The notes beneath the pieces were generated by a model. The model did no database searches and had not been told where the DNA came from. It worked only from the letters and a program-made list of their open reading frames with translations. A stretch of 64,000 bases of DNA from Opisthorchis felineus (Eukaryota > Platyhelminthes > Trematoda > Opisthorchiida > Opisthorchiidae), in NCBI GenBank assembly GCA_004794785.1, contig SJOL01005652.1, forward strand, positions 363,144-427,143, read 5' to 3'. Made by a program: the position numbers and the translations under genes. Numbering within the stretch: the stretch's first letter is position 1; every line of letters starts with the position of its first letter. Shown one piece after another: positions 11,969 through 25,424 of this stretch.

Positions 11969-12066
11969 CACGCACTCGCTTGTTGCAATAAGGCTGTTGT
12001 GTTCCTTGTCGGTGAGTTCTTTTCTGGCACTAGGCACTGGAGCGGGGTCAGCAGAAGATATAACAG
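11969..12066 (+). repeat. Right LTR fragment
   Basis: Same direction as 10255-10369 and nearly identical, but 17 bases shorter and with AATAAG instead of AATAAA. No polypurine tract or U3 precedes it. It is joined directly to protease-like coding sequence. Confidence 0.8.
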
Positions 12067-15000
12067 TATGGTTGTTGCATTCGGTAGCAAATGTCTCAGG
12101 ACCAAGCTTGTCTCTAAGGCCAGAAGTCAGATATGCTCCTGCTACCACTCATGACTGCTACCTTCTGGTCTTTGTTGGGAGAGACATTTCCTCCCCAGCT
12201 GACTCCGACGAGGCTATCTGTTGCGAGGACATACTAATCTTCGTGAAGCTTTTGCCCAAGTTTGCCACCCTCCGTCATTTGTACTATTGTAAAAGCTTCC
12301 CTATCTGCCTCTGACATCTACGACCTCGAAATGTTCCCAGACGCCTCGCACGCGGACATTGAATACGCAGAAAACATAACTCTACTGAGGTCGGATTCTC
12401 AGGAAATGCAAACTACACCAGAGCCATGTCCATCTTAGTGGGTAGCAAAGATTAATGTGTAATCAAACTGATTGGTGCTATCCGGTTCAACATTTTTATA
12501 GGAATCTTATCGTGGTGTATTGCAAATCGTCAAAAGTCTCACTTTTGATGCCCTCAGAGTTCGACATACGACGGACCCGAATGTATTTTAAATACTTTAA
12601 ATGTACAAGTCCCTCGAATGAAAATCCCCCGCGGGGAATGTCCCACCTGATCCTAGGCGAGGGGGCATTCGCAAAAAACTGCTCATCAAATGTTGATAAT
12701 AACACAACGACTTACTGAAGCCAATGCTTTATAACGATAACAAACAACTTTTTACAGAAGCCATCATTACCAACCACGGATACCATCACGATGGTAGAAT
12801 GCAGTAATACTACTTTAAGAAGCCAAAATCTTACAAGTTGTATCAGAAATTGCCTCAGAGTATCGTTCAGCACTAAGTTGGTATGCTATCTCATTGTAAA
12901 TATATTCACTGCTGTGGGGACCCTATCCGGTGAGAGGTAAATCTGTAATCGAGATTGCCCTAATTTGTGTCGCCCCAACAATTATGTTAAATTTTCGACA
13001 GATGTTGTTTGTGCGTTATGCTAATTCAACTTTGTGTTATAGCAGGCTCCAGGGGCTGTTTAAAAACTGTCACTCAGAAGAAGTTAACCTTCAAAAAAAT
13101 ATTTTACTTGGAGTGTGAAGATTCTCCTGCGCGGAGAGTAACTGGCAGGAGAGACCTCTTTTGGTCTTTCCTTCAAGGTAGTCTCGCAAGAGACGATAAA
13201 TTAGGCCTTCTTAAGTAGACAGATTTAGAAAAAATATCGTTTTGACTGACATTTTCACACGGTATTCTTACAGTCAGAAAATGTAGTGGAGCTTTACTAC
13301 AAAACCACTTGAAAGAGTTAACTAAAGGCTATGTTTGTTGATGCTCTATCTCTCCTGGAACAGATCTAAACACTGGAATAAGACCAACACATCATCCACA
13401 AATGAACCTATCTGAAAGTTCGTCTTTACAGCGAGTGTAAGTTTTAGTAGTGGTTGCTGTGTGCCATACGGATGACAATAATGTTGTGTGACCTCCAATC
13501 ACTTGAGGAGAACATTTTTATATTCATGGCGTTGTTCAGAGATCTACTTGGTGTAAAGTACTTAAAAGCCCAGTGCATGGACTTCACATCCTATTTTTCG
13601 TTGTGATGGTAGATATCTGTCACAAGTGTTTGCTGAAGTGGTTGCGTTGATGAAACACATTCTTAGGTTTAATCCACGATGAATGGACTACGGAAAATGA
13701 CAAAATTGTATGGAAGTGAGGGAAACTGATAGATTTCCACAATGATATAGGATTAAGTCCAGTCTTTATAATACTTTTTATGACAGTCATAACAGAATGA
13801 TCAGTGTGGCTAGTTATTTTTAAGGCTGTTCCCTTTCACGTCGCCCCACTTGACGGGATGCATGCCACTAGTATTCTGATGAATAAATGGCGCGCAAATG
13901 TGAACGGTCAGTTCGACTCAGTAGTAGGCCAAGCCATAGTTTTGAATTTCAGAACATGGCGGATAAAATCAAAAATCATGTTCTGTTCGTCTCGGCTGTA
14001 ACCGGAATAAGATTATCATAGTCAGTGGCATGGGGACGGATGGGTCGAGCCAATGTCGATCCAAGCAGTCATGGCCACCATTTTTCTCCGCCTTTCGCTA
14101 ACCGAAACTCATCGAAAATCGAGATCCTAGCACCCTGGGTTTATTAAGAGCTTGTACGTGAATAACACGTTTCCTTTAGATGTTAAGCCTGCAGAAAAAC
14201 ATGAAATGGCCATACTGCACCAGGTGCGGTGAGCTGTGTACGACCCTGCACATTGCCTCAGTTGTCTCCTGTGATGCGCGCGGCAAATATGCGGACGATC
14301 TCTGATGTTAGGTAAACCAATCACGTGCATATGGTAGGTTCAATTGAGATCCGAATAAGTCGTCCGTTTTTGCTTACCTCCGAACACCTTTGCAGTGTAG
14401 GGACTGCCTCTGGATTAAGTTGGGTCGACAATCAAGGTTGTAAAGTATGCTTTATTCATCAGAAATGTTTCAGAACAGATCGGTTTCAGCTGAAATTCTG
14501 GTGGACACTCATCGGCAAGTTGTGGTTATTCGTCATGTATTATCGGTCAGAATACTGAATTGTTTGACCGACCAGCGGAAAATAATTTCCATAGGTCACC
14601 TGAACGAAATATTTTGAATTTCCCTACTTAAATGAAGTTATGATGTATCTATCGGTTCCCGGGTGAAGCCGCACTCATCAACCGCCTGCCAGTGATGGGT
14701 GCGTTAAATCCACGTTCTGGAGCACTCAAGTGCTTCAGAATTTCACCGTTTTGCTCACAGTCTCATCCTTCGGTAAAAGGGTTGAAGACAGAAGATCAAA
14801 AATCAATCCGAGTAAGTTTCCAAGCCGAAAAACTCCTTCCTTCCGCCTTCGTCGCTACAAGTCCGTCACTGGCAGACGTATCGATCAATTATTCATGTTT
14901 AACCTGGTGTTGATTCGACTTTGATAGACAAAAACCCCTTGACTGCTTTATCGAGTCACACGACTTCTCGTGTTTGTTCCCCACAATATGACTACAGGTT

Positions 15001-18000
15001 TTACACGTGTTTCTCGGTCATTCACCTCGTTCTCACCAGTGTTCTCACCATCTCCCATTGATAACAAGAGGCAGCCCATGCTTCTGGTCAATCTGAAGTA
15101 GTGACGTGAAGTGTGAATAAACAATACCTGCTTGTATATGTCAACGTAGTCCTGATTACCGGGCGGACTGTCTTGTTTCTATTAAGGAGTGCACGGTGTT
15201 GTACTCCTGCGAGAAGTTTCTGTCTCCTAGGCTACTTATAGAAACAGCCGATCGCTAATGAGGTACTGAATCTTTCTCCAGTACGTTCTTAAATTAACCC
15301 CTGGACTTCGTCAGAATAATCTTTGGACAGCCTAACGTTAATTTAGGAGACTTTAAGTTGGGTACGTTACTGATGTCATGTATCCAATCTTTTTGTGAAA
15401 GTACCCCTGTAATTGCGCGGCAGAGAGATAAGACGTGCGCACGACAATGGCTAGAGATAATGAATCCCATCTCCTGTTACATACCAAAATGCCCTATTTC
15501 GTTAGAGCGTCCGAAATTTCCTTGCACCACTCGGCTTCGAATGTCACTCATCGCAGTCACTATCGATGACACTAGTGCCCCACTGCCGTACTGCTCTCAT
15601 TCGTACTGACTAGTCCCTGTGTATAAGCCATCACGAAGCAATTTGTTCTGTGGAATGCTCATATTCAGAGCTTTTCTAGTCACTAATTGTCCCATATACT
15701 GGTTTCCACTTTATTGCATCCTTATCTGCACTTTTTCAAAGCACGTTTCTGTGCGACTGATGTATCTAAATCACACAACAGTATTCTGATCATAAACCGA
15801 TTCAGGTAAAGGTAGGTTTGCATCTTGGAGGTAACACCAATTAACATCCACCATAACAGTCTTCTGATCTTGGAACCCATTTTTTCCACAAATAGTTGGG
15901 GACTCAAATTGTAAGCTTGTGTCACCGTGTAACGCGTTGTTGGAGTCAGATCGTGCCCAACCAGCAACACTTACAGGTTTAACCGAAAGCTCTCCATTAC
16001 CATCGGAGAGAAAGCTCACAAACCACGGACGGAAGGAAAATTTAGAACCACTAACTCAGAAAGTTTTGCTGTAAAGGCTTCTAAACCACCATGTTTCTGC
16101 CGCGACTTGTGGTGAATTTGTGAATCCACAAATTGTACTGCCGAGCGTCACCATCGCATGGTTGACTGGATTGTTAGAATCTACCAATACGGAGGAATTT
16201 TCGCTCCGTCTCGGTTATTTTCTAGTGGAAACCTGCTAGTTGATGCGTGAAGATTTGTTTTTGCAAGTTCCGATAGATACATCGGTGGAGCGAGTAGCCT
16301 GAGCTAGTCAAGATGTTCACGTCAATGTTTGCTTCTTTGCTTGCTGTCCGCTAACGGGAATCAATCAAGTAGGAGCGAGTTTCTCGTGTTTGACAACGCT
16401 TTTGTTGCCTGTGTTGCCAGTACCGGTGACCATATCACACTTTGTCAATGGAGTTGTATTTGTGATTAGTTACTGTGCATAAAATCGTCTGACATCGAAT
16501 TGTTGACTTGTATTTTCACGTTTTGTCAGTCCCTCCCTGTCTGGGAATTAATCGAACAGCTTTCCATTTTTTTGCAAGCTGTACGACTCGGAATGTTTTT
16601 TTTTTCGTAAGCGAAAGTCAATTTTTGGATGTATCACTCGAAAAATTCTCATACTAATGAACACTTATTGCGCGATTACTTATTTATTTTCCAAAGAGGA
16701 AGACATTAGTAGAAAGCTAACCATATCCATTGCCATAATCATTGAAAAACTTTTCAAAAGTGTTCAGTAGCATGACAGTGTGTCTGCAGAAGGCCAGCTA
16801 GCCTCAAAGAAGACACTCTATATATGCTATCACTCGACACAACCAACTTGGCTAAAAACCAACAAGAGCTTCCGGATAAAAGCCGACGCTTTAGCTGTTA
16901 ACCAAACTGCTGTTCAGTTACTGGAATTCAGGTTTTGGATACCAACTAAGTAGCTTAAAACTTATAATTCCCTCGTCATTTTTATATCCGTTGCTTCCTT
17001 TGACTCTCCAATAGGCATAGGGGGTCTCTCTCGAGTTCTTCACTTTTCACCCGCATAATACACCCTTAATCTGAGTAATATTCTCCAACGCATTAATCTT
17101 TCCATCCTATTTCATGTCTTCGGTGGACCTATTTGTGTCATGTGTTCTACAACCGATAAACTGAATTAAGATGTCACGCTAACAGTCCTCTCAGTTTACT
17201 TTCTTTTCCTGGTCGTCCGAGTTGACTGAAGCCTGTTACGCTGTCTAGCTGACCGAAGATTACTTTTCCATCCATCTTTTTATTCAAACACATACAGGAA
17301 GGTTGACATGACCAGATGCTCATGGTTGTGTAGCTTCGGCTTTCCTAACAGTTAAGCTTCACCTTTGAAAATGTCCGCTCGTGAATTTTATTTTCAAAAT
17401 TTTTGTCTCAATTATGGTGCCTGTAGTACACTCATGGAGAAAGGAGCCTCAGTAAATAGTGAAAGCAGTGAAGATCAAGGTGCCCATACCTTCCATCACC
17501 ATTCACACAACCGTGTTTGAGCGTGCATTTCTATTGAGACACCATCTGCAATCTCGTTTTAAGAACCTCGTCAAACACAATCCCAGCGCACAGCGATAAA
17601 CCAACTTAAGCCGGATAGTCGGTTTAGGAAGTAGCTCCCACTGGGATCAGCTGCATGCCAAATCCATACTTGGGTTTCCAGGCATCTGAAAGAAGAATCA
17701 CATGTGAGGGAACCGGACGTCTATGTCTCCAAAAGGACCCGGTTTCATTCCCTGTGGCCACCTCATAAGTTACCGAGCCCGGTGTCGAATCTACTCTGAC
17801 AAGTGACTAGACTGGTTGGGTAAAAACCCCTTGAAATACCACGTCACTGCACCCAAAATTCCCTTCTGATTTTTTGGGGCCGCTCTATAGACTATTTCGC
17901 GTACGCGACTCATCACATTATCCTCACAACCAGCAACAGTGGTGCTTAACTGTCCTACAAACTTGTCAGTATACAAAAGGAAATAGCTCCTCTGGTGTTA

Positions 18001-19374
18001 CTTTTGTTCGGGTCAACTGTCTGCCATGACGACGGTCTCGTAGCTCATAAAAATTTTTCCGGTGTACACTAGTTCGAGTACATTGCCTTTGTGGCTTCAA
18101 AAAGAGTGTCATTTTATCTGCAGAAGACTCTTAACCGCACGCGAGCAAAGTCAATGCATCTAATGTGGACAACGTTCATGTGTACGCCACGAGAACATAC
18201 AACCTGAAGCTAGTATTGTGGTCACTTTCTGTAGAATAGTAAACAACACTAGGTGGCCACGAAAAGTTTTTCCGGCCATACGATTTATGATGGGGTGACC
18301 GAACAGAGCCACTTGTAGGTCAACTTTTTTATTGCATGTTCTTTTGTTTGTAAGCACTCTGGTTGCTGTCAGTTTACGTAGTTGACGAGTGAGTGACAAC
18401 CTCTAACGCAAACTTCAGTCAAATTTTTTCTGAGTTAGGTGCGGAGTTAGGACTGTCGAGCCACATTCTGTGAACCGATAGCTTATCCCGCCTTGTCTTC
18501 TGTTCTCATCTGCATTTCTCAGCTTGATGATATCCAATTTTCTGGTGCTTATTCTGCGGTAACTTTGGTTTTTGTCTTTCTGTCTTGCAAAGCTATGTTT
18601 AGAAATACCAGAAGACTGTCGTTTTCGGGGAATTTGACTCACTAGTCCCATTAGAAACTTGCTTAGTCGTTATGGGTTTGCTTCTGGGGCGTTTCTGTTG
18701 AATGTAGGTTTACACTGTTGTTCAGCTCTGTTCAGACTTCCTGAGACCGCAATTCCTTTGAATGCCCCCATGCGATCATAGAGTGATTGACCTTCTCACT
18801 AGTATATCACATATTGTGTCGTCCTTATTTCAATGCAACCATAAATCGCAAAACGCACTTTATGCTTGTTTCAGAATCACTTGCAAAGTAACCTTGTCTG
18901 GTCCGTACTCCAACTACCACGGCACCATAAATTGTTGTTTGTTGCCCGGGTTACCTCCGTCCTTATCCTGCTGTCCGCCCATCTACATCAATGTCTACTG
19001 TCTCACTCTTTTATGTCTTCCATCTGTTTTTTTCCCACGGTTGATTTGCTCCGCTCAACAAACCAGCTGGGCAGAGAAACTAGTTGACCAACTCTCGTTC
19101 GGATAATTGTATCGGATCAATACGCAGTTGTCATAGCTACACCCTAAAAGGAACAAATACCGTAAGGTGGTCCGGTTCTGTGTTTCCCATCCTAAGGAGG
19201 AGGGCCTGCTTGAGTTCACTGTGCGACCGTTCTGTGCGGTCAGTATCGCACACATAAGTAAAACGGCGATGCAGTATTTGCTTCACTCAAAGCCGGATAT
19301 GGTGGATATGGGACAGCTATTCCAGTAACTGCATTAGGGTCCATGTCTGCCCGCATCTTAATTGACTCAGATCA
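12067..19374. other. Long stretch without a recognised gene
   Basis: Open frames are all short and lack known motifs. A minus-strand frame at 15771-16019 begins somewhat like the linker of a CR1/jockey-type element, but this is too weak to call. No RNA gene, large repeat or splice-like exon chain was seen. Confidence 0.45.
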
Positions 19375-20200
19375 CCATCTTCATCAATGACAGCAACAGC
19401 GCTGAGCTATAATGGTGCTCCACTACTGCAAAACCCTTTCAGTTTATTCAGATAAAGCCCGATAGTGAAAAGAAGAAAGAAGGGACAGGGAAAGAGGTCC
19501 AGTGATATCTTTGCACCAGCCCCCGGGTTGCCTGCATCTCAGTCAGTCAACCGGGCGGCCAACTGACTGCATAAAGGCCACTGACACCGGCCAGCCGCCA
19601 TAACTTCCAGTGTCTCCAGCCAAGCAAAGAATTCCATTCTGGAAGATGGACAGCACCCAGACTTTTTGTAATATCCTGCATTTCTTTCTAGCAGGTCATA
19701 TGTTGTCTATCACCAGGTTTTCATCACCCCGAAATAGGCACAGAAAACAACGTTGTTCTCGGTAAATAATGACTGTTCGTGCGTAGAGCGTGACCAGACC
19801 GTCCTATTTCCCATCGCTGGATAAGTTCTTCAAGTGGAGTGCCTGCTGTTTCATCAAAACCCATTTCTTGATCACTTCATTCCGAATTTGTTGGTCCCAA
19901 CGACGGCTACAGTTCTGAGACGTTAGTAATCAAAAATTTGAAGATGTCTCCTCCCACAGCGGCTAAGTTAAGCAGCTACACAACTTTGCACCTTGTGCTG
20001 TAGTCTTATACTTTCACCCTCTAAGACCCAATCGTATGCCTTTACCTCCCTAAGTAACCAAAATTGATAGACGCAATTCTGTCCTTTGGGATCCATTAGT
20101 TGAATTCAATCGGAGTTAATATAACTCCTGAGATACGTATGGTATTCCACAATCTCCAGTGTCTGCCCCTGGATTCTTAGGGCATATTCAAAGCCTGCAC
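19375..20200 (-). mobile_element. RTE-like non-LTR relic, C-terminal RT region and 3' end
   Basis: Across three broken minus-strand frames the typical post-RT order appears. LRIQGQTLEIVEYHTYLRS (near 20165) corresponds to the fingerprint before YLGS. LEELIQRWEIGRSGHALR corresponds to the QRRLRWLGHVLRM block. DITKSLGAV is next, and finally WLETLEVMAAGRCQW near 19580 matches the terminal WLETL.DMA..R.QW block. The frames are interrupted by stops and shifts. The 3' end is probably near 19375-19390, where the minus strand reads a short GATGAAGATGGTGAT run. It belongs to a different subfamily from the 22.9-26.7 kb copy. Confidence 0.75.
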
Positions 20201-22915
20201 GTCACACAGCGTTATTTCAGGGTTTTTGAATCTCAAGCACATGCTGAGAACGGATTCGTATCATTATCGTCCTTGTTCCTCGTTTTCATGTATCAGGTGT
20301 TCACTCGCAGTGATATGAGCACAGAATTTTCAGAGTCACATATTTAGCAACATTAAAAATGGATATAATTAACACCTTGCGACACACTAGTGCTAGCAGG
20401 TAAACCTTCGGAGAGCTCTCACAAATCTGTGAACACAAGGAGCGAATGATATTCATGAACTTCTGAGATACGCATGCCGGTGCTCTAACACTTGACGTGC
20501 GGAATCCTGTTTGCTATCCCCACGTCATGTCTTCACGTGATGTCGTAAGACGACGGTGGGTCTCGTCATAACGAATGTCCAACTGCTACCCCTGATATCA
20601 CTGCACTCGCAGCGAGCGCCCTTCTTGAATGTTTGCACCATTACCCATTCGCCCCACGGTTCTTTCCGATAGACAGCGGCAAATCAGTTAGACAAATTTA
20701 AGACACATGGGGTTTCTAATAATTTTGAAGAATTCATTGCACACTCTGTGGCCGCAAGTGTGTAAAGTGAAGTAAGTTCCCACAAAATGTGACGGAGCGT
20801 ACTTTGAATGTATGGAAAATATTGGATTTTCCGTCATTCAGTCGATAAAGCCACAAATATATTTAGCATCTTTCTAAGCACACAGCATCGGTTTGCGCCG
20901 GTCGATTTATGATGTTTTTGGACATTTTATTAGTTTTGACTGGCTATATGTCGTAAACAAATGGCTGTCTGCGTTTTAGTTACCCTGGCTAGTGGACTGG
21001 GACAATGTTAGTGGATGATTAGACCAGACCCCCTCAGGTCACGTGTTGGGACTGTCCAGACTCTAGCGCTGTCCGCCTACCGTGCAGAGTTAGTCGTGTG
21101 GTCAAACCAATACAAACAGAGGAAGGTTTGGTTGCGTTACTGCTGTTGGAACACGTGGGGCGCGTACCAGTTTTCAAAAGTTCTGCACAGACGTACCAGG
21201 CATGCACCAACAAAGTCAGCCTGGCCATTCTACATGCAGCGCGATGACAGAGCAACATCTGGTTTTTTTTCCTAATGTGGGGTCTCGATATGGGAATCGA
21301 GCATGAAGTTTGTGCTCAGCTTTTCCTACCTTTGGCTATCTGCCTGTTTGTTCGATATGTTCGGCCAGACATTCCGCACAACGAATTCTGTTTAAAACAT
21401 TCATCGATTTCTATGGAGAGATAAGATCTTTCATCTCACAATATGTTTCTGATTTCCTGAGGTTTCAAGGTTTTCCGGATGGCGGCTTTCCTGTCGGGCC
21501 ACTAACGTATACTAACTGACACAAAACATCTCTTTTTTTTGTCTTGCAAGGGTGTGACATTCACTAGACGGGCGGCTACAAGAGATGTGAAGATTGAACT
21601 TTCGTATTATGTCCGGTATAGTTGTGGAGACCTTAATACATTGCTTTTTTCGTTACTACCGTTTAATCGCCTCAATGATGTAGTTCGCCGTGTACCTTAC
21701 ACTTAAATTCACAATCAACGATGGCAAACCAAACGGTATACTTAAGATTTCCCATATGATAACAGGCAGAGAAGTATGATTCAAATCACTTAAACATTTC
21801 GAAAAGCTGATTCGGTCAAGCACCTTCATACCGGGCACTAACAAGCTACAACCCACCAGCCGAAGCCATCACAGCAGCGTTCGTCTGACCAATCCTCTCA
21901 AATGAAAAGCATGCTTCATCTACACGGTTGGCCGTTCAGCGGATCTCTCCAGTGAGAAAGACTACCTGAATAATGCTTAAATCAGTGACGCTACTGAGAT
22001 GTTCCATCAGAGTATTCTAACCAACTCGAACGTGATAAACATTTGGACCACTTTGTTAGGCTTCGGGAACCACCCCCTATATGGACCAGATAGCTAGGTC
22101 CATCGATCCAATAGCGTTGCCTATTCGAGAGGATTTTATGTCACACAAACTACTTTTTGTGAGGGTAAGTATAATGCGAACACATAAGTCAGTGCAACAG
22201 TCTTTATGCCCAAGCTTAGTTGGATTCATATTGCCCTTCTGTTAGGTAGTTAATGTAAGGGAAATTTTCTACTGAGCTGCAAAGCGAAGGCTGGTAATGG
22301 GCTCGTAGAATCCCACATCGAACTGTCAATGCCACTTTATTTTAGCGTAAAAGGGTGTGTGGAGCATTCTGTGCACACTTTCGCCCCTTTGATCCTGAGG
22401 ATATAGGACCAGACACCTTTTGTGACCGGAAAAGTTTGTTATTTTGGCTTGTGATTACCTCTGGCTAAATTCGAGCTGCCTTCTAATGTTCACCCACTAC
22501 GTGTACTAGAATGAAGCAACACTGGTTGGACTGCTACATGACAAGAGTGCAAGTCAAATCATGAATTACCACAAAAGTCAATACAACGGTATGGCTTGGC
22601 GCGACTAGCCATACGGCCTGAGCGTGCATTTGCGTAGGATCAACGTGATCAATTGTGTGTGTATGTGTGACACATCTAGCTTCAGTGTGCGAATAACAGT
22701 GAAGGATTGAAAACGAACGGTCGGTTTACTTTGAGTGCGCTAGTGGAGGTAACCGTATACATTCCTCCATCCAGCTTGAGATGACCTACACGGTTTGCGC
22801 AGACCTTCTGTTCCGTCGAACAGCTTCGTGCGTTGCTGTAGTGAAGTGTCACATGCGTCTAAGATATACCACGGGATTTGGTTTGACTCTACAGAGTTTG
22901 TGCCAATATCACTGT
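20201..22915. other. Intergenic stretch, no gene recognised
   Basis: Short frames only. A poly-T run near 21530 is the only conspicuous simple sequence. The stretch from about 22700 to 22915 lies just beyond the 3' tail of the RTE copy and should be its insertion flank. Confidence 0.45.
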
Positions 22916-22939
22916 CAATCAATCAATCAATCAATCAAT
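22916..22939 (-). repeat. (CAAT)6 tail of RTE copy B
   Basis: Six perfect CAAT units on the plus strand ((ATTG)n on the element's strand) follow directly after the conserved 3' untranslated region that is shared with 29520-29605. This is the expected 3' terminal simple repeat of an RTE element. Confidence 0.75.
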
Positions 22940-23076
22940 TTATCAGCTATAAACCGTGTACCATAGGCACATTGGTTCCAGCTGCTACAGTTTCGATCAC
23001 CGGAAAACGGGAATGTGGAACGTACAACCAAGCCTTGCAGGCGAAGGCATGTTCAGTTTGTTCGGAAATTGGGTAG

Positions 23077-24258
23077 CTACGCATTGAAGGCGATAGCTTT
23101 GATGCACCAATGCCACTGACTGCGCGATTGGGCCATTCCTGCCAATGTCCTTAACCACTGGTGATTTGAGTCCCGGGGTCCCCATCCAGGGAGGCGGCAG
23201 TTGCCCACCCGACTAAGTTTACTGGTTAGTGTTTTCGTACTTTGTTGCCAGGTCATACACTGCCCACCTCTCGGTCGCTCCCACTCAGCACAGGGGTGGG
23301 AATAAAGAGCTCTGCGAGGCAGACGGTCTTCTGGCATGCGGAGTACATGTCCCAACCAGCGCAGCCTATGAAGCGTGAGTAATTCATCTTTCGCGGGAGA
23401 GTTCCTTCTTCCTAAGACCATCTGGCATACCTCAGCATTACTAATCCGATGTTCCCACCATACCTGACCAATGCTTCGCAGACACTGATGATCAAACACT
23501 GGCATCTTCCGTATATCCTCTGCGCGTAGGGGCCACATCTCTGATCCATAAAGCAGTATGGATCGCACCACCGCAGTGTAAACTCTTCCTTTGACAGACA
23601 AACTGACGTCACTTCGGCGCCATAGGTGTCGGAGGTTGGCAAAAGCTGCCCTGGCCTTTCCGATTCGAGAAATAATCTCATCTCCAGTCAGTCCACCGGA
23701 GCTTATACAGCTGCCCAGGTAAACAAATTTATCTACCACGTAGATTGGCTCACCTGCAAGCATTAGTTGTGGGTTTGATCCCACCCAGTCTTGTACTGGC
23801 AGTTTACACTTTGCAGGTGTGAAGCGCATGCCAAACCGTGCGGCAGAGTAATTTAGGTTATTTAAAATCGTTTGCATTTGTGAAGGATCTGAACCAAGGA
23901 GAGCAGTATCGTCTATATGCTCAATGTCTGTGAGGGAACGTCCCGGGAGCATTTCGACTCGTACGCGCCCACAGGAGTTCGCATGCAGTGCCCTCATAAG
24001 GGATAGAAATTTGGAAGGGACACCTTTGATCGCCAGACACTGCCAAAGTTGCTGACGATCGACAGAATCAAAAGCAGCTTTCATATCCGGAAAAATGACC
24101 AACGTGGGGCGTTTGAAGGAGTGGCGCTGTTCAAGAATTTGTCTCAAGGTAAAGAGATGGTCGATGCATCCTCGACCGGGGCGAAACCCAGCTTGATTCT
24201 CACGAATCTGTCTCTCCCGATAATCCATCAACCTGCGCAAAATAATGCCAGAGAGCAC
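23077..24258 (-). pseudogene. RTE reverse transcriptase with internal deletion and altered catalytic box
   Basis: A 393-codon open frame. It begins LSGIILRRLMDYRER and shows QAGFRPGRGCIDHLF and DMKAAFDSVDR (palm motif with the first catalytic Asp) in the first 70 residues. At about residue 107 the frame passes from GRVR directly to VEMLPGRSLTDIEHIDDTALL. Related fluke elements have roughly 35-45 residues between these, including VRQGCP, so that block is deleted. The catalytic YADD is changed to HIDD. Downstream come FVYLGSCISSGGL, AFANLRHLWRR, ILLYGSEMWPLR, HRLRWLGHVLRMP and the terminal domain. The frame is open but cannot encode a working polymerase. Its length and uninterrupted state suggest a fairly recent copy. 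Confidence 0.9.
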
Positions 24259-24565
24259 CTTAGATGCGACGGATACCAGGCTGATACCGCGATGGTTTTC
24301 ACATGGCGTTCTTGCTCTCTTTGAAAACTGGGATGACGGTCGAGGAGCTCCATTCGGCTAGTATTCTGTTTTAGTTCCAAATCTTCTGCAGCATCGTTGT
24401 CAGACTATTCACCAGGACCTCGCCACCTTTGAAGAGCGCGGGGTGTAGACCATCCGGGCCAGGTGCCTTGTCGCGCTTCAGGATTGAGATCTCCCGCTGG
24501 ATTTCCGTTCCTGATGGTGGATTGGTGTCAATGTTCCATTCGGGCACGCTTGGTTCTTCCAGCGG

Positions 24566-25424
24566 TTAGGTTGAGGGAGACCAGGTGAACTGTTCTTGGA
24601 AGTGCTCAGCCCACCGCTCAAGACGGCGATTGAGGGAGTGAATTGCTGTTCCGTCTTTTTCGCATATTGTATCACTGACACCTGCCTTCTTTTGACCCGT
24701 TGGTCGAATCAGTTGAAACAGGGCACGGCTGTTGCCTGCAGCGAAAGCCCTCTCCATCTCCTGGGCCTTCGAAATCCACCAGCGTTCTCTGTCATTCTTC
24801 AAGCTTCTGATTATCCGGTGTTTGAGGGATCTGCGTGCGCCATCATAGTCGAAAGTTTCTGGTATGGCCTTTCTGGCAGCAATAAGACCTGCTGATCTCG
24901 AAGATATCCAGTGTTCATTGAGTCGAGTCAGATAGGCTTGACAAACAGTTCTGAAATCTGAGAGCATTGCTTCTTTAACTCGCCTCCATTCATCCTCCAA
25001 GCAATCTTCGTCGTCCAAGTTACTGTGCATTTCCAGTAGCTTTCTAGCCACATCAGCTCGATACTCTTCAGCTACTGAAACTTGTCGAAGTTGATGAACG
25101 GAGCTGCCCTCTTTCGGCACGCGTAGTGCTGGCGGAGAGCGAAGTGCTAGGCGGGCCGGCACGATGGCGTGATCAGAGTCAAGTTGCGTACCCCAGAAGG
25201 AACGACAATCCTTAACTGAGGCTCTCCATCGGTGACTGATAGCCATATGGTCCAGTTGAGTCCACGACTGTCTTGTGGTAGGTGGCCTCCAAGTAACTCG
25301 GTGTGAGCGTTTGTGTTGGAAGTTCGTACTGGCCAGGAACAGACGATGATCTGCACACAGCTGAAGAAGCCGCTCCCCATTATCCGTACGCTCAGCATCG
25401 ACTCCAAATCTACCACCTAACTGT
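24566..25424 (-). pseudogene. RTE endonuclease C-terminal part and linker
   Basis: The frame is open from about 25424 (LSPEEAQLGGRFGVDAERTDNGE) through WTQLDHMAISHRW, WGTQLDSDHAIV and a long linker to a stop at 24566. The DHxAIS and SDHA boxes are the last two catalytic or structural motifs of apurinic-type endonucleases. The linker (ERWWISKAQEMERAFAAGNSRALFQ, split here only for length by the family) leads towards the RT, which starts in another frame about 300 bases further on. Frameshifts between 24566 and 24258 break the connection. Confidence 0.85.

Larger units (their letters stand above)
10255..12066 (+). mobile_element. Rearranged Ty3/gypsy-type LTR element with palindromic gag
   Basis: The order along the plus strand is: LTR fragment (10255-10369), primer-binding-site-like sequence (from 10371), forward gag (10397-11061), antisense gag (11062-11828), a short forward protease-like stretch (11829 to about 11966), and a second LTR fragment in the same direction (11969-12066). 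Gag residues from NSIMEF to ECQR are therefore present twice in opposite orientation. RT, RNase H and integrase are absent, so the element is non-autonomous. The CX2CX3HX4C and CX2CX4HX4C knuckles, the LTR pair and the gag-to-protease order support a Ty3/gypsy origin. The rearranged layout is read directly from the sequence. How it arose is inference. Confidence 0.85.

Noticed and set aside
15771..16019. Minus-strand frame beginning SDGNGELSVKP, like a CR1/jockey linker
   Set aside because: Only the first dozen residues resemble a non-LTR linker; no RT motifs follow in any frame.
17640..17770. GGTTTCATTCC as box B of a tRNA-like repeat
   Set aside because: The only box A candidate is over 100 bases away and no fold is apparent.
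22916..22939. (CAAT)6 as an independent microsatellite or CRISPR-like repeat
   Set aside because: It sits exactly at the RTE 3' end and has no spacers; best explained as the element's tail.
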